A stretch of DNA of 64,000 nt from Marivivens aquimaris (GCF_015220045.1 NZ_JADBGB010000001.1:1703001-1767000); one strand, 5' to 3'. Positions 23,246 through 34,746 are shown, counted from the stretch's first letter. The notes: a model not told the origin generated them from the letters alone. Translations and numbers: made by a program.

Positions 23246-24433
23246 ATGCTCGGCCTGAACGCTAAAGACTCCCGCTTCATGCTGATCGTGGTGGCACTCA
23301 CGCTGCTCACCCCGTTCATCCTCAACCCCTTCCCTGCCGACAGCGCGCTGGCGCAGTTCAACGCGGGCTATCCTGCCCTGATGCAGCGCTTCGCGATCTA
23401 CGGCCTCATGGCGATTGGCTTTAACATCCTGTTCGGCCTGACCGGCTACCTGTCGTTCGGTCACGCGGCTTTCCTCGGTGTGGGGTCCTATGCCTCGGTG
23501 TGGATGTTCAAGCTGCTGAGCATGAACGTCATCCCCGCGCTTATTGCCGCGACGCTGGTATCGGGCGTATTCGCGCTGGCCATCGGCTACGTGTCGCTGC
23601 GCCGCTCGGGTATCTACTTCTCGATCCTGACGCTCGCCTTCGCAGAGATGTGCTACCGCCTCGCCTACTCGGTTCTGACGCCGATCACCAACGGTGAGAC
23701 CGGTCTTCAGATCACCCTGTCGGACCCGCGCATTCTTGACGGCGCACCGACTGGCAGCTCGCTGCCGACCCCGGGCTTCTTCGGTCTGAAGATGAACGCT
23801 GCGCACACCATCGACATCGCAGGTTGGTCGTTCACCTTCTCGGTCGGCTACTACTTCTGTGCCGTTATCGCCCTGATCGGCTTCTACCTGTCGCTCCGCA
23901 TCTTCCGTTCGCCCTTTGGCATGATGCTCCGCGCCGTGAAGTCGAACCAGCAGCGTATGAACTACACCGGCCTGAACTCGCGTCCCTACACCCTCGCAGC
24001 CTTCGTCATCTCCGGCATGTACGCCGGTCTGGCTGGCGGTCTGCTGGCGGCCATGGACCCGCTGGCTGGCGCAGAGCGTATGCAGTGGACCGCTTCGGGC
24101 GAGGTTGTTCTGATGACCATCGTCGGCGGCGTCGGCACCCTGATGGGGCCGGTCCTCGGTGCAGGCTTCATCAAATACTGTGAAAACATCTTCTCGAAGA
24201 TCAACGAAAGCGTCCTGCATAGTTGGTTCAGCTTCCTGCCGGACGGTATCGAAGACGTCGTCACCTGGATCTTTGCCCGCTTCGTCGGCGAAGGCTGGCA
24301 CCTGACCCTCGGTGTGATGTTCATGCTGATCGTGACCTTCCTGCCTGGCGGTCTGGTCGAAGGTGGCAAGCGCCTCGCCGCACGCCGCAAGAAAAAAGGC
24401 GACGTAGACGCCGCCAAGCATCCTGCGGAATAA
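23246..24433 (+). CDS. ABC transporter permease, LivM/UrtC-type
   Basis: The 395-aa inner-membrane protein has about ten helices and the LivM-type motif [20 protein letters not shown]. It pairs with the LivH-type permease to form the channel. The EAA-like loop lies around [20 protein letters not shown]. The C-terminus is basic (RRKKKGD). It starts four bp after the preceding stop, and AAGGAG at its end provides the ribosome binding site of the next gene. Confidence 0.88.
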   Translation: MLGLNAKDSRFMLIVVALTLLTPFILNPFPADSALAQFNAGYPALMQRFAIYGLMAIGFNILFGLTGYLSFGHAAFLGVGSYASVWMFKLLSMNVIPALIAATLVSGVFALAIGYVSLRRSGIYFSILTLAFAEMCYRLAYSVLTPITNGETGLQITLSDPRILDGAPTGSSLPTPGFFGLKMNAAHTIDIAGWSFTFSVGYYFCAVIALIGFYLSLRIFRSPFGMMLRAVKSNQQRMNYTGLNSRPYTLAAFVISGMYAGLAGGLLAAMDPLAGAERMQWTASGEVVLMTIVGGVGTLMGPVLGAGFIKYCENIFSKINESVLHSWFSFLPDGIEDVVTWIFARFVGEGWHLTLGVMFMLIVTFLPGGLVEGGKRLAARRKKKGDVDAAKHPAE

Positions 24434-24444
24434 GGAGAAACCTG

Positions 24445-25203
24445 ATGGGTATTCTAGAAGTCAAAGGCGTGAACAAGCGCTTCGGCGGTCTGCAGGCACT
24501 CGGCAACGTGAACCTGTCCGTCAAGGAAAACACCGTCCACGCCATCATCGGCCCGAACGGTGCGGGTAAGTCGACCCTTCTGAACTGTCTCGTCGGCAAG
24601 CTGATCCCCGATAGCGGTTCGGTCATGTTCGACGGCCAGTCCGTGCTGGGCCGTAAGCCGCACGAGATCAACCAGATGGGCATCAGCCGCGTGTTCCAGA
24701 CGCCCGAGATCTTCACCGATCTCACCGTCATCGAGAACGTGATGATCCCCTGCTTTGCCAAACGTGACGGTGCGTTCCGTTTGCACGGCATCGAGAGCGT
24801 TCAGGACGAAAAGGGCATCATCGAACAGGCCGAGCAGATGCTGGCCGACGTGAATATGCTCGACAAACGCAATATGCACGCAGGCTCCATGTCCCGCGGT
24901 GACAAACGTCGCCTCGAGATGGCCATGTGCCTCGTGCAGGAGCCCAAACTCCTGCTCCTCGACGAGCCGACCGCAGGTATGGCCCGCGCCGACACCAACA
25001 ACACGATCGACCTGCTCAAGGAGATCAAGGAGAAGCGCGACATCACCATGGCGATCATCGAGCACGACATGCACGTGGTGTTCAGCCTTGCCGAGCGCAT
25101 CACCGTTCTCGCCCAAGGCACCCCGCTCGTCGAAGAAACGCCGGAAAACATCAAAGGTCACCCGAAGGTACGCGAAGCCTACCTCGGTGAGGCACAGGTC
25201 TGA
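24445..25203 (+). CDS. ABC transporter ATPase, LivG/UrtD-type
   Basis: The 252-aa ATPase has Walker A GPNGAGKST, Walker B LLLLDEP, and the LivG-type extended Q-loop region. The signature is degenerate, MSRGDKRRLEMA (consensus LSGGQ or LSHGE-type), as in many LivG relatives. The final His switch is EHDMHVVF. A ribosome binding site AAGGAG overlaps the previous stop. It forms a heterodimer with the LivF-type ATPase encoded 11 bp downstream. Confidence 0.9.
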   Translation: MGILEVKGVNKRFGGLQALGNVNLSVKENTVHAIIGPNGAGKSTLLNCLVGKLIPDSGSVMFDGQSVLGRKPHEINQMGISRVFQTPEIFTDLTVIENVMIPCFAKRDGAFRLHGIESVQDEKGIIEQAEQMLADVNMLDKRNMHAGSMSRGDKRRLEMAMCLVQEPKLLLLDEPTAGMARADTNNTIDLLKEIKEKRDITMAIIEHDMHVVFSLAERITVLAQGTPLVEETPENIKGHPKVREAYLGEAQV

Positions 25204-25214
25204 GGAAGCAGCAC

Positions 25215-25961
25215 ATGTCCAAGTTCGATAAAAACGTGAACAACGCCGCGACCCATACCAAGTTTCTCTCGGTCTGGGATATTCAGGCGTACTACGGCGA
25301 AAGCTACATCGTGCAGGGTGTCAGCTTCGACATCCACGAAGGCGAGATCCTCGCGCTTCTGGGTCGTAACGGCGCAGGCAAGACCTCGACCCTGCGCGCT
25401 CTCGCCCGCCTCGATGATCCGGCACTAAAGCACGGCGAAATCTGGCTCGACCACCAGCCGCTACACCTGATGAAGTCGCATCAGGCCGCCGCTGCCGGTA
25501 TCGCGCTCGTTCCCGAAGACCGCCGCATCATTCCGGGCCTCACGGTAGAAGAGAACCTCAAGCTCGCCCAGATCGCTCCGCCGATCGGTTGGTCGCTCGA
25601 CCGAATCTACGAACTGTTCCCGCGTCTGAAGGAACGCCGCACACAGGAGGGCGTCACGCTTTCCGGTGGTGAACAGCAGATGCTTGCAATCGCGAGGGCG
25701 CTTGCCCGTGACATCAAGGTCCTCCTTCTGGATGAACCCTACGAGGGCCTTGCCCCTGTGATTGTTCAGGAAATCGCGAAGACCCTGAATATCATCCGCG
25801 ACCAAGGGATTACGACGATCATCGTAGAACAGAACGCGGTTGCCGCCTTGAAACTTGCCGACAGAGCGGTGATCCTCGACACGGGGACCGTCGTCTTCGA
25901 CGGATCGGCGCAGGAGGTTCTTGAGGACGAAGCTCTGCGTGCCAAGTATCTGGCGATCTGA
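25215..25961 (+). CDS. ABC transporter ATPase, LivF/UrtE-type
   Basis: The 248-aa ATPase has Walker A GRNGAGKTS, signature LSGGEQQMLAIARAL, and Walker B VLLLDEP followed by YEGLAP, which is characteristic of LivF/UrtE. It has an N-terminal extension of about 20 residues before the core. It is last in the ABC operon and followed six bp later by a terminator, so acs 60 bp downstream may be read through or have its own promoter. Confidence 0.9.
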   Translation: MSKFDKNVNNAATHTKFLSVWDIQAYYGESYIVQGVSFDIHEGEILALLGRNGAGKTSTLRALARLDDPALKHGEIWLDHQPLHLMKSHQAAAAGIALVPEDRRIIPGLTVEENLKLAQIAPPIGWSLDRIYELFPRLKERRTQEGVTLSGGEQQMLAIARALARDIKVLLLDEPYEGLAPVIVQEIAKTLNIIRDQGITTIIVEQNAVAALKLADRAVILDTGTVVFDGSAQEVLEDEALRAKYLAI

Positions 25962-25966
25962 CCCCG

Positions 25967-25988
25967 CCCGCCCCACTGGGGCGGGTTT
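25967..25988 (+). terminator. Rho-independent terminator after the ABC operon
   Basis: The perfect 8-bp stem CCCGCCCC / GGGGCGGG with a 3-base loop is followed by TTT. The short T-run suggests partial termination before acs. Confidence 0.65.
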
Positions 25989-26021
25989 AACATGTAAGAA
26001 AAAGGATTTCGGGGGGAGAAC

Positions 26022-27977
26022 ATGACCGAGACCAAGAGCTACTCGCCTTCGGCTGACTTTGCGAAAACTGCCCACATTGACGCTGACACCTATGCGTCGA
26101 TGTATGAGGCGTCTGTTTCGGATCCCGAGGGGTTCTGGGGCGAGCATGGCAAGCGGCTGGACTGGATCGAGCCGTATACCAAGGTCAAGAACACCTCGTT
26201 CGACTACGGCAATGTCAGCATCAAGTGGTTCGAGGACGGCGTGCTGAACGTCGCCGCCAACTGCATCGACCGCCATCTTGCGACCCGCGGCGAGCAGACC
26301 GCGATCATCTTCGAGCCCGACAGCCCCGAGGACGAGGCGCAGTACATCACCTACAACCAGCTCTCGGACAAGGTGAACCGTTTCGCCAACGTTCTGCTGA
26401 GCCAGGGCGTCATGCGCGGTGACCGCGTGGTGATCTATCTGCCGATGATCCCCGAAGCGGCCTACGCCATGCTGGCCTGTGCGCGCATCGGCGCGATCCA
26501 CTCGGTCGTCTTCGCAGGCTTCTCGCCCGACGCACTGGCCAACCGCGTCAACGATTCCGGCGCCAAGGTCGTCATCACCGCCGACACCGCGCCGCGCGGT
26601 GGTCGCCGCACCCCGCTCAAGGCCAATGCCGATGCCGCGCTGCTGCACTGCTCGGACAAGGTGCGCTGCCTCGTGGTCAAGCACACCGGCGATCAGACCA
26701 CATGGATCGACGGCCGCGATGTCGACGTCAAAGCGATGATGGAAACCGTCGCTCCCGACTGTCCGCCGCGCCCGATGAACGCCGAAGATCCGCTGTTCGT
26801 GCTCTACACCTCCGGCTCGACCGGCAAGCCCAAGGGCGTCGTCCATTCGTCGGGTGGCTATCTCCTGTATGCGGCGATGACCCACCAGTACACCTTCGAT
26901 TACCACGAGGGCGATATCTACTGGTGCACCGCCGACGTGGGCTGGGTCACCGGCCACAGCTACATCGTCTACGGCCCGCTGGCCAACGGCGGTACCACGC
27001 TGATGTTCGAAGGCGTGCCGACCTACCCCGACGCGGGCCGCTTCTGGGCCGTCTGCGAAAAGCACAAGGTGAACCAGTTCTACACCGCCCCCACCGCGAT
27101 CCGCTCGCTGATGGGTCAGGGCAAGGAGTGGGTCGAAAAGTACGACCTGTCGGACATCAAGGTGCTCGGCACCGTGGGCGAGCCGATCAACCCCGAAGCG
27201 TGGAACTGGTACAACGACGTCGTCGGCAAGGGCACCCGCCCGATCGTCGATACGTGGTGGCAGACCGAAACCGGCGGTCACATGCTGACCCCGCTGCCGG
27301 GCGCGACGCCGCTCAAGCCGGGCTCTGCGACCAAGCCGTTCTTCGGCGTGCAGCCGGTGGTTCTGGATGGCACCTCGGGCGCCGAGATCGATGAGACCGC
27401 CTGCGAAGGCGTTCTGGCGATCAAGGACAGCTGGCCGGGTCAGATGCGCACGGTCTACGGCGACCACGAGCGCTTCATGCAGACCTACTTCAGCGACTAC
27501 AAAGGCTACTACTTCACCGGTGACGGCTGCCGCCGCGATGCGGATGGCGACTACTGGATCACCGGCCGCGTGGACGACGTGATCAACGTCTCGGGCCACC
27601 GCATGGGCACCGCCGAGGTCGAAAGCGCCCTCGTCGCCCACGCCAAGGTCGCCGAGGCTGCGGTCGTGGGCTACCCGCACGACATCAAGGGTCAGGGCAT
27701 CTACGCCTACGTTACCCTGATGAACGGCGAGGAGCCTTCGGACGAGCTGCGCAAGGAGCTTGAAAAGTGGGTCCGCACCGAGATCGGCCCCATCGCCAAG
27801 CCCGACGTCATCCAGTGGGCCCCCGGCCTGCCCAAAACCCGCTCCGGCAAGATCATGCGCCGCATCCTGCGCAAAATCGCCGAAAACGACACAGGCGCAC
27901 TGGGGGATACGTCCACGCTGGCTGACCCGTCGGTCGTGGATGATCTTATTGCGAACTCGGTTCATAACCAGAAATAA
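26022..27977 (+). CDS. acs: Acetyl-CoA synthetase (AMP-forming)
   Basis: The 651-aa enzyme activates acetate to acetyl-CoA through acetyl-AMP. Visible motifs are the P-loop [21 protein letters not shown] (A5), the A7/A8 region [21 protein letters not shown], and the C-terminal catalytic Lys in [11 protein letters not shown], which is the usual site of regulatory acetylation. The length matches Acs of E. coli (652). The tryptophan that limits substrate size in Acs is consistent with the TWWQTETGG segment. It has a purine-rich ribosome binding site (GGGGGGAGAAC). It lies directly downstream of the ABC operon and near a CrbS-like kinase and ScfR-like regulator, which suggests an acetate assimilation locus. 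Confidence 0.95.
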   Translation: MTETKSYSPSADFAKTAHIDADTYASMYEASVSDPEGFWGEHGKRLDWIEPYTKVKNTSFDYGNVSIKWFEDGVLNVAANCIDRHLATRGEQTAIIFEPDSPEDEAQYITYNQLSDKVNRFANVLLSQGVMRGDRVVIYLPMIPEAAYAMLACARIGAIHSVVFAGFSPDALANRVNDSGAKVVITADTAPRGGRRTPLKANADAALLHCSDKVRCLVVKHTGDQTTWIDGRDVDVKAMMETVAPDCPPRPMNAEDPLFVLYTSGSTGKPKGVVHSSGGYLLYAAMTHQYTFDYHEGDIYWCTADVGWVTGHSYIVYGPLANGGTTLMFEGVPTYPDAGRFWAVCEKHKVNQFYTAPTAIRSLMGQGKEWVEKYDLSDIKVLGTVGEPINPEAWNWYNDVVGKGTRPIVDTWWQTETGGHMLTPLPGATPLKPGSATKPFFGVQPVVLDGTSGAEIDETACEGVLAIKDSWPGQMRTVYGDHERFMQTYFSDYKGYYFTGDGCRRDADGDYWITGRVDDVINVSGHRMGTAEVESALVAHAKVAEAAVVGYPHDIKGQGIYAYVTLMNGEEPSDELRKELEKWVRTEIGPIAKPDVIQWAPGLPKTRSGKIMRRILRKIAENDTGALGDTSTLADPSVVDDLIANSVHNQK

Positions 27978-27983
27978 TCTTGC

Positions 27984-28011
27984 GGGCCCGACTTGACAGT
28001 CGGGCCCTTTT
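27984..28011 (+). terminator. Rho-independent terminator of acs
   Basis: A 10-bp perfect stem GGGCCCGACT / AGTCGGGCCC with loop TGAC, followed by TTTT. Confidence 0.9.
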
Positions 28012-28045
28012 CCCGTCCGCGATCACAAAAGCGGTACACGGTCCT

Positions 28046-28073
28046 TTGCAGCCCCTTTTCATTGGCGTATAAG
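28046..28073 (+). promoter_or_regulatory. Predicted sigma-70-type promoter of accBC
   Basis: TTGCAG at 28046-28051 and TATAAG at 28068-28073 with 16-bp spacing, about 58 bp upstream of the accB start and downstream of the acs terminator. Confidence 0.45.
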
Positions 28074-28131
28074 CCTGATCCAATTGCTGCCCTTAGGGCA
28101 TCTAGGATTTATGGCTAAAGCCGAGGAAAAA

Positions 28132-28626
28132 ATGAGCAACCAAACCAACCACGACAGCGACGTCAGCTTTATTCAGGCACTGGCGGAACTGCTGCGCTCC
28201 AACGATCTGACCGAACTCGAGGTCAAGCGTGAATACGGCGAGAACGACCGTCTGAACGTCCGCGTGAGCCGTCAGACCCAGGTTGTTGCCAACGTCGGCG
28301 TCCCCGCTCCGGCTCCTGCTGCTGCCCCCGCTCCGGCTGCTGCCGCTGCACCTGCCGCTCCGGCTGCGTCCAATGACGATCCGTCGAGCCACCCGGGCTG
28401 CGTCACCTCGCCGATGGTCGGCACCGCTTATCTGGCTGCAGAGCCGGGCGCCGCTGCCTTCGTCACCGTTGGTGCACAGGTCAAAGAGGGCGACACGCTC
28501 TGCATCGTTGAAGCGATGAAGACCATGAACCAGATTCCGTCGCCGAAGTCCGGCACCGTGAAGCGTATTCTTGTCGAAGACGGCTCGCCCGTCGAGTTCG
28601 GCGCTCCGCTCGTCATCATCGAATAA
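28132..28626 (+). CDS. accB: Acetyl-CoA carboxylase biotin carboxyl carrier protein
   Basis: The 164-aa carrier has an N-terminal dimerisation helix region, an Ala-Pro-rich flexible linker (about residues 62-85) and the biotinyl domain with the biotinylated Lys in [10 protein letters not shown]. The start at 28132 has GAGGAA six bases upstream. It carries carboxybiotin between AccC and the AccAD carboxyltransferase in fatty-acid synthesis. It is followed by accC after 10 bp, the usual accBC operon. Confidence 0.95.
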   Translation: MSNQTNHDSDVSFIQALAELLRSNDLTELEVKREYGENDRLNVRVSRQTQVVANVGVPAPAPAAAPAPAAAAAPAAPAASNDDPSSHPGCVTSPMVGTAYLAAEPGAAAFVTVGAQVKEGDTLCIVEAMKTMNQIPSPKSGTVKRILVEDGSPVEFGAPLVIIE

Positions 28627-28636
28627 GGGCCTGCCC

Positions 28637-29983
28637 ATGTTCGATAAAATCCTCATCGCGAACCGCGGCGAAATCGCCCTTCGCGTCGTTCGTGCCTGCC
28701 GCGAGATGGGCATCAAATCGGTTGCGGTCCACTCCACCGCTGACGCCGACGCGATGCACGTCCGCATGGCAGACGAAGCCATCTGCATTGGCCCTGCCCC
28801 CTCGGGTCAGTCCTACCTGAACTTCCCCGCCATTATTTCGGCGTGTGAAATCTCGGGCGCGCAGGCAATCCATCCGGGTTACGGCTTCCTCTCCGAAAAC
28901 GCCAACTTCGTCCAAGTGGTCGAAGACCACGGCCTGACCTTCATCGGTCCGTCGGCCGCCCACATCCGTATGATGGGCGACAAGATCACCGCGAAAGAAA
29001 CCGCGAAGAACCTCGGCATTCCGTGCGTTCCCGGGTCTGACGGCGGCGTTCCCGACATCGAAAGCGCCCGCAAGGCCGCTGCCGATATGGGCTATCCAGT
29101 CATCATCAAAGCGACCGCCGGTGGCGGTGGCCGCGGCATGAAAGTGGCTAAGGACGAGAAGGAACTCGAAACCGCGTTCCGCACCGCTCGTTCGGAAGCC
29201 AAAGCCGCATTCGGTAACGACGAAGTCTACATGGAGAAATACCTCCAGAAGCCGCGTCACATCGAAGTTCAGGTCTTCGGCGACGGTCAGGGCAACGGCG
29301 TTCACCTTGGTGAGCGTGACTGTTCGCTCCAGCGTCGTCACCAGAAGGTGCTCGAAGAGGCCCCCGGCCCCTGCATCACCGAGGAAGAGCGTGCGCGCAT
29401 CGGTAAGATCTGCGCCGACGCGATTGCAGAGATGAAGTACTCCGGCGCGGGTACCATCGAATTCCTCTACGAGGACGGCGAGTTTTATTTCATCGAGATG
29501 AACACCCGCCTTCAGGTGGAACACCCCGTGACCGAAGCTATCTTCGGCGTGGACCTCGTGCGCGAACAGATCAACGTTGCGGCCGGTAACAACCTTTCGT
29601 TCACGCAAGACGATCTGCACATTCGCGGTCACGCGATCGAAGTGCGCATCAACGCCGAGCGTCTGCCGAACTTCGCCCCCTGCCCGGGCAAGATCACGCA
29701 GTATCACGCGCCTGGCGGTCTGGGTGTACGTATGGATTCGGCGCTCTATCAGGGCTATTCGATCCCGCCGTACTACGACAGCCTCATCGGCAAGCTCATC
29801 GTTCACGGTGCCGACCGTCAGGAAGCCCTGTCGCGTCTCTACCGTGCGCTCGGCGAACTAATCGTCGACGGCATTGAAACCACCACTCCGCTGTTCGACG
29901 CCCTGCTCGCAGAACCGGACATTCAAGCCGGGAACTACAACATCCACTGGCTTGAAAAGTGGCTGGAAAAGAACCTCGGCTAA
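28637..29983 (+). CDS. accC: Acetyl-CoA carboxylase biotin carboxylase subunit
   Basis: The 448-aa ATP-grasp enzyme carboxylates biotin on AccB using ATP and bicarbonate. N-terminal [15 protein letters not shown], glycine-rich ATP loop [22 protein letters not shown], and the metal/catalytic segment [16 protein letters not shown] are all present. The length equals that of E. coli AccC (449). It starts 10 bp after accB and ends at a strong hairpin. Confidence 0.97.
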   Translation: MFDKILIANRGEIALRVVRACREMGIKSVAVHSTADADAMHVRMADEAICIGPAPSGQSYLNFPAIISACEISGAQAIHPGYGFLSENANFVQVVEDHGLTFIGPSAAHIRMMGDKITAKETAKNLGIPCVPGSDGGVPDIESARKAAADMGYPVIIKATAGGGGRGMKVAKDEKELETAFRTARSEAKAAFGNDEVYMEKYLQKPRHIEVQVFGDGQGNGVHLGERDCSLQRRHQKVLEEAPGPCITEEERARIGKICADAIAEMKYSGAGTIEFLYEDGEFYFIEMNTRLQVEHPVTEAIFGVDLVREQINVAAGNNLSFTQDDLHIRGHAIEVRINAERLPNFAPCPGKITQYHAPGGLGVRMDSALYQGYSIPPYYDSLIGKLIVHGADRQEALSRLYRALGELIVDGIETTTPLFDALLAEPDIQAGNYNIHWLEKWLEKNLG

Positions 29984-29988
29984 AAGTC

Positions 29989-30017
29989 ATGCCCCTGCCA
30001 TCGGCAGGGGCATTCTT
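29989..30017 (+). terminator. Rho-independent terminator of accBC
   Basis: An 11-bp perfect stem ATGCCCCTGCC / GGCAGGGGCAT with loop ATC, followed by TCTT. The remaining space to aat (to 30184) shows no gene. Confidence 0.8.
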
Positions 30018-30184
30018 CAAAGGGCAGGAAAATTGCCCTGAACCTACGCTTTCGGCGCAAAAAGATGCTTCAAGTCGCAGGTAACACCATACACACGCGG
30101 ATGTGTTGATACTAAAGGGCTCTGGCGCTCATTTCAGATCGCCTCAAACTTGTATCACCGGACTTTGCTAGTCATTTAGACCTG

Positions 30185-30835
30185 ATGCGTGATCAGACCC
30201 CACCACTCACACCGGAATTGCTGCTCCATGCCTATGCGAGCGGCGTCTTTCCGATGTCCGAATCCAAGGACGATCCGGAAGTGTTCTGGGTCGACCCCAA
30301 ACGTCGTGGGATCATTCCGCTGGACGGCTTCCACATCTCGCGCTCGCTTGGCCGCTCCATGCGCCGCTGCGACTATCGCGTCAGCTTCGACACGGCTTTC
30401 GGCAAGGTCGTGGAGGGCTGCGCCGACCGTGACGAGACATGGATCAACGAGACCATCTTTCGCCTCTACGGCCACCTACACGAAGCTGGCGTGGCCCATT
30501 CGGTCGAGGTCTGGGAAGGGGAAGAACTTGTCGGCGGCTGCTACGGCGTCGCGCTAGGTGGTGCGTTCTTTGGCGAGAGCATGTTCTCGCGCCGCACCGA
30601 CACATCCAAAATGGCGCTGGCGTGGATGGTGGATCGCCTGAACCAAGGCGGTTTCACGTTGTTCGATACGCAGTTCCTGACACCCCACCTCGCCACGCTG
30701 GGCGCGATTGAGGTGTCACGCGCACACTATCGCGGGCTCCTTGCGGCAGCCCTCGAAATCGATGCAGATTTTGATAGAGCGAAAACCGTCCCGACCGCTC
30801 AGGAATTATTGCAGCGCAACATCCAGACGTCGTAA
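30185..30835 (+). CDS. aat: Leucyl/phenylalanyl-tRNA-protein transferase
   Basis: The 216-aa enzyme of the bacterial N-end rule pathway transfers Leu or Phe from tRNA to proteins with N-terminal Arg or Lys, marking them for ClpAP. The motifs LLHAYASGVFPMSE, VFWVDPKRRGIIPLD, LVGGCYGVALGGAFFGESMFS and DTQFLTPHLATLGA are characteristic. The 3' end overlaps the convergent DUF2155 gene by 37 bp. Linkage to NDUFA12-like, mlaD and DUF2155 genes is a common alphaproteobacterial arrangement. Confidence 0.95.
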   Translation: MRDQTPPLTPELLLHAYASGVFPMSESKDDPEVFWVDPKRRGIIPLDGFHISRSLGRSMRRCDYRVSFDTAFGKVVEGCADRDETWINETIFRLYGHLHEAGVAHSVEVWEGEELVGGCYGVALGGAFFGESMFSRRTDTSKMALAWMVDRLNQGGFTLFDTQFLTPHLATLGAIEVSRAHYRGLLAAALEIDADFDRAKTVPTAQELLQRNIQTS

Positions 30836-31158
30836 CGCGGGTGGTCCATCGCGTTGAGCGCGGGCGCCGACGCAATCATCCAGCCTTGGAACGCGGGCTT
30901 CGGGTCGTCGCGATATAGCACCGTGAGGTAGCCGTATGCGTTGCCCGACGGGTTATCGATCGGATAACGGCAATCGCCCATCGTTACGCCAAGCAGCCCC
31001 ACGCGGCCTTCCTGCCCGACCTGCAGTTCGAGGTCGGTCACAACGCCGGTGATCTTGTCCAGCACACGGACGGAGCCGCCACCTGCTTCGGCGACATGCT
31101 CGGCCGAAGCCATGGTTCCGACCACACAGGCCAGTGCGATTGCGATACGACGCAGCAT
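30799..31158 (-). CDS. DUF2155 exported protein
   Basis: The 119-aa protein has a signal peptide (about residues 1-19, ending TMASAE) and the DUF2155 core: VRVLDKITGVVTDLELQVGQ, then CRYPIDN and FQGWMIASAPALNAMDHPRYDVW. The function is unknown; the family is restricted mostly to Alphaproteobacteria. The start overlaps the mlaD-like stop by one base (TGATG), so it is translationally coupled. The pairing suggests a periplasmic role linked to envelope lipid transport or complex I assembly. Confidence 0.85.
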   Translation of the reverse strand: MLRRIAIALACVVGTMASAEHVAEAGGGSVRVLDKITGVVTDLELQVGQEGRVGLLGVTMGDCRYPIDNPSGNAYGYLTVLYRDDPKPAFQGWMIASAPALNAMDHPRYDVWMLRCNNS

Positions 31159-31613
31159 CAGTTGCTCGAGCTCCCACCATCACCCGCTACGTATTGCAGC
31201 AGCAGGTTCATCAAACTGACCGAACCTTGGGTATCCAGAATTTCCTGGCCCGGTTCGTAGTTATCGTAGGACGCACCTGGCAGGATTTCCACGTAGTTGC
31301 CGCCAAGTAAACCTTCGGAGGCCACGACTGCGGTGCTGTCGTTCGGGACCGGAATGCCGTCCTGAACCATCAGGGTCGCGGTGGCGCGGAACATCTCGGT
31401 GTCGAGAGCGAGGTCGGAAACGGAGCCGATCTTCACGCCCACCATGCGCACGTCGGTGCCGACGGTGACGCCTTCGACAGACCGGAAGCTCGCGGTCAGC
31501 GGGTAGCTGGACGACCCGCCCATGCCCGCAAATTGCGAGGCGTAAAATAAAAATCCGACGGCCGCCGCAATAACGACGCCGCCGACAACAGCTTCACCAG
31601 TGTGATTGCTCAT
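31158..31613 (-). CDS. mlaD: MlaD-family lipid-transport protein (MCE domain)
   Basis: The 151-aa protein has one N-terminal membrane anchor (about 8-27) and a single MCE domain (about 38-115; VGTDVRMVGVKIGSVSDLAL, then SEGLLGGNYVEILPGA). In E. coli MlaD forms the periplasmic hexamer of the MlaFEDB phospholipid transporter that keeps outer-membrane asymmetry. MlaE and MlaF genes are not adjacent here. The gene lies in an operon with NDUFA12-like and DUF2155 genes. Confidence 0.88.
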   Translation of the reverse strand: MSNHTGEAVVGGVVIAAAVGFLFYASQFAGMGGSSSYPLTASFRSVEGVTVGTDVRMVGVKIGSVSDLALDTEMFRATATLMVQDGIPVPNDSTAVVASEGLLGGNYVEILPGASYDNYEPGQEILDTQGSVSLMNLLLQYVAGDGGSSSN

Positions 31614-31628
31614 AGCAAATTGCAGCCC

Positions 31629-32012
31629 TTACTCGGGCTGCCATGCCTCGTAGTCCGAGCGCTCGGCAGGCTGGACGCGGCGGATCGAACCGACGGGAGC
31701 GTAGGCGTTCGGGGTACCGGTCAGGTTTTCCTGGTGCGGCTTTTCCCATGCCTTGTGGGCCAGTGGGTCGAGTGACGGCGGCTTGTCCCACGTGCGGTGC
31801 AGCCAGCCATGCCATTCCGGCGCGATGCGGCTACCTTCGACTTCGCCGTTGTAGATGACCCAACGACGGGAATCATCCTTGTTGCGATAGAAGATATTGC
31901 CCTGCTCGTCCTCACCGACTTTGACGCCGTGGCGCCAAGTAAACAGCTGGGTGCCAATGGTTTGGCTATCCCACCAAGTGAGTGCGCGAAGAACTGTTCT
32001 CAGAACGCCCAT
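31629..32012 (-). CDS. NADH:ubiquinone oxidoreductase accessory subunit NDUFA12 homologue
   Basis: The 127-aa protein is the bacterial relative of mitochondrial complex I subunit B17.2/NDUFA12. Characteristic features are [58 protein letters not shown] and PPS near the middle. This supernumerary subunit is typical of alphaproteobacterial complex I. The start at 32012 follows GGGAG; the upstream extension lacks support. It is first in the operon with mlaD and the DUF2155 gene. Confidence 0.92.
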   Translation of the reverse strand: MGVLRTVLRALTWWDSQTIGTQLFTWRHGVKVGEDEQGNIFYRNKDDSRRWVIYNGEVEGSRIAPEWHGWLHRTWDKPPSLDPLAHKAWEKPHQENLTGTPNAYAPVGSIRRVQPAERSDYEAWQPE

Positions 32013-32094
32013 GATCGGCTCCCTTAAATCGTCTTTGGCGTTATGGCGGAAAGACCGGCAAACGTCCAGTGCCGCACGCCGGTCCACGCCGCTT

Positions 32095-32454
32095 TTAGCC
32101 AGCTAGTGCAGTCACTTCGATCTCGATACGGAACTTCGGATCGATAAGGTTCGCCTCGATCATCGTCGCAGCCGGCGGGTTCGCGCCGAAAGCGTCGCGC
32201 AGAACGGGCCAGCAGGGTTCAAATTCTGCGGCGTCGGGCAGGTAGTAGGTCACGCGAACGGTCTTTGACAGGTCGCTGCCCGCCTCGGTCAGAGCGTTGG
32301 AGATCGTGGTGAGGGCAGCCTTGCACTGCTCAACAACGTCGTCGCCCTGCCCTACGGTGCCTGCAACATGGACAAAGCCGCCAGCAACGACGGCGCGGCA
32401 GTAGCCGATCTTTTCTTCAAACGGGCTGCCAGTGAAAACGCGCTTCATGGTCAT
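32095..32454 (-). CDS. RidA-family (YjgF/YER057c/UK114) protein
   Basis: The 119-aa protein has the RidA fold: [46 protein letters not shown] and a final [10 protein letters not shown] strand. The Arg that holds carboxylate substrates in true imine deaminases (normally in a CxRxxVxV region near the end) is not clear here, since the end reads [19 protein letters not shown]. It is probably a RidA subgroup other than RidA itself. GGAGG lies seven bases before the ATG at 32454. It is a single gene downstream of the clpX terminator. Confidence 0.8.
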   Translation of the reverse strand: MTMKRVFTGSPFEEKIGYCRAVVAGGFVHVAGTVGQGDDVVEQCKAALTTISNALTEAGSDLSKTVRVTYYLPDAAEFEPCWPVLRDAFGANPPAATMIEANLIDPKFRIEIEVTALAG

Positions 32455-32528
32455 GGAAAATCCTCCGAAAGTCGATTTGCCGTTACGACCAAAGGCATGG
32501 CCGCGCAAGAGACTTCGGAGGCAGAAAT

Positions 32529-32553
32529 GAAAAAGGCCTCCCGAAGGAGGCCT
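32529..32553 (-). terminator. Rho-independent terminator of clpX
   Basis: On the minus strand an 8-bp stem AGGCCTCC / GGAGGCCT with a TTCG tetraloop is followed by a five-T run, six bases after the clpX stop. Confidence 0.92.
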
Positions 32554-32558
32554 GTCTC

Positions 32559-33827
<1,269 letters not shown>

Positions 33828-33940
33828 ACTGGTCCCCTGGACGGATGTCCTTAGTAGTGTGCTTGGTGCTGCCCTCACACTAACAGTAGGGCAGCAACCA
33901 GTCCTTCACAACGCATAAAACGTCAGTTTCACGCGAGCGT

Positions 33941-34561
33941 TTACTCCGCCGCGTCAGGACGGTTTTCGAGAATCTCGTCGATGTGACCCCAGTCCTTTGC
34001 CTCTTGCGGCGACATGAAGTTGTCGCGTTCCAGAGCGCGCTCGACCTCTTCGTAGGTCTGACCGCAGTGGTGGACATAGAGCTTGTAGAGCTGCTCGCGA
34101 ACCTTCTGGGTTTCGCGCGCGTGGATCATGATGTCGGTTGCCTGACCCTGATAGCCGCCCGACGGCTGGTGAACCATGATACGGGCGTTCGGCAGGGCAA
34201 AGCGCATACCTTTTTCGCCGGCCATCGACAGGACCGAACCCATCGACGCAGCTTGACCGACAACGAGGGTCGAAACCTTCGGACGGATGTACTGCATGGT
34301 GTCGTAGATCGACAGACCGGCAGTCACGACGCCGCCCGGGCTGTTGATGTACATGCTGATTTCCTTCTTCGGGTTTTCCGATTCAAGGAACAGCAGCTGG
34401 GCCACGATCAGCTGGGCCATGCCGTCATGGACGGGGCCGTTGACGAAAATGATGCGCTCTTTCAGGAGGCGCGAGAAGATGTCGTACGCGCGTTCACCAC
34501 GAGCGGTCTGTTCGACCACCATAGGAACGAGGTTGTTATAAATCTCGACCGGATCTTGCAT
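33941..34561 (-). CDS. clpP: ATP-dependent Clp protease proteolytic subunit ClpP
   Basis: The 206-aa serine peptidase has catalytic Ser in [14 protein letters not shown], His in [12 protein letters not shown], and Asp further on ([16 protein letters not shown]). It forms the double-ring chamber with ClpX or ClpA. The start ([19 protein letters not shown]) is the family standard. Its order upstream of clpX is canonical. Confidence 0.98.
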   Translation of the reverse strand: MQDPVEIYNNLVPMVVEQTARGERAYDIFSRLLKERIIFVNGPVHDGMAQLIVAQLLFLESENPKKEISMYINSPGGVVTAGLSIYDTMQYIRPKVSTLVVGQAASMGSVLSMAGEKGMRFALPNARIMVHQPSGGYQGQATDIMIHARETQKVREQLYKLYVHHCGQTYEEVERALERDNFMSPQEAKDWGHIDEILENRPDAAE

Positions 34562-34724
34562 GTTATTCTAGTGCCTCGTCTTGGGACGCGTACGTCGTAA
34601 TCACAAATGTCTAAGCAAATGTTAGTTGCAGGTTGGCGGACCTTCAAGGCGCGCCCAGCAGACTCGTGACAACTTTACGAAAAAACCGATGCACCTGTGC
34701 TGTTCGATGGTGCCGCAACAAAGC

Positions 34725-34746
34725 AAAACAGGGCCTTCCGGCCCTG
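34725..34746 (-). terminator. Rho-independent terminator of the type I secretion operon
   Basis: On the minus strand a 7-bp stem CAGGGCC / GGCCCTG with loop GGAA is followed by TTTTG, 27 bp past the adaptor gene's stop. The rest of 34562-34724 shows no gene. Confidence 0.8.

Noticed and set aside
25461..27965. An 834-codon minus-strand frame opposite the LivF-type ATPase and acs
   Set aside because: Antisense shadow of highly codon-biased genes. It crosses the acs ribosome binding site and a terminator.
28314..28380. Low-complexity CCGGCTGCT-like repeats
   Set aside because: They encode the Ala-Pro linker of AccB, a normal family feature, not a mobile or regulatory repeat.
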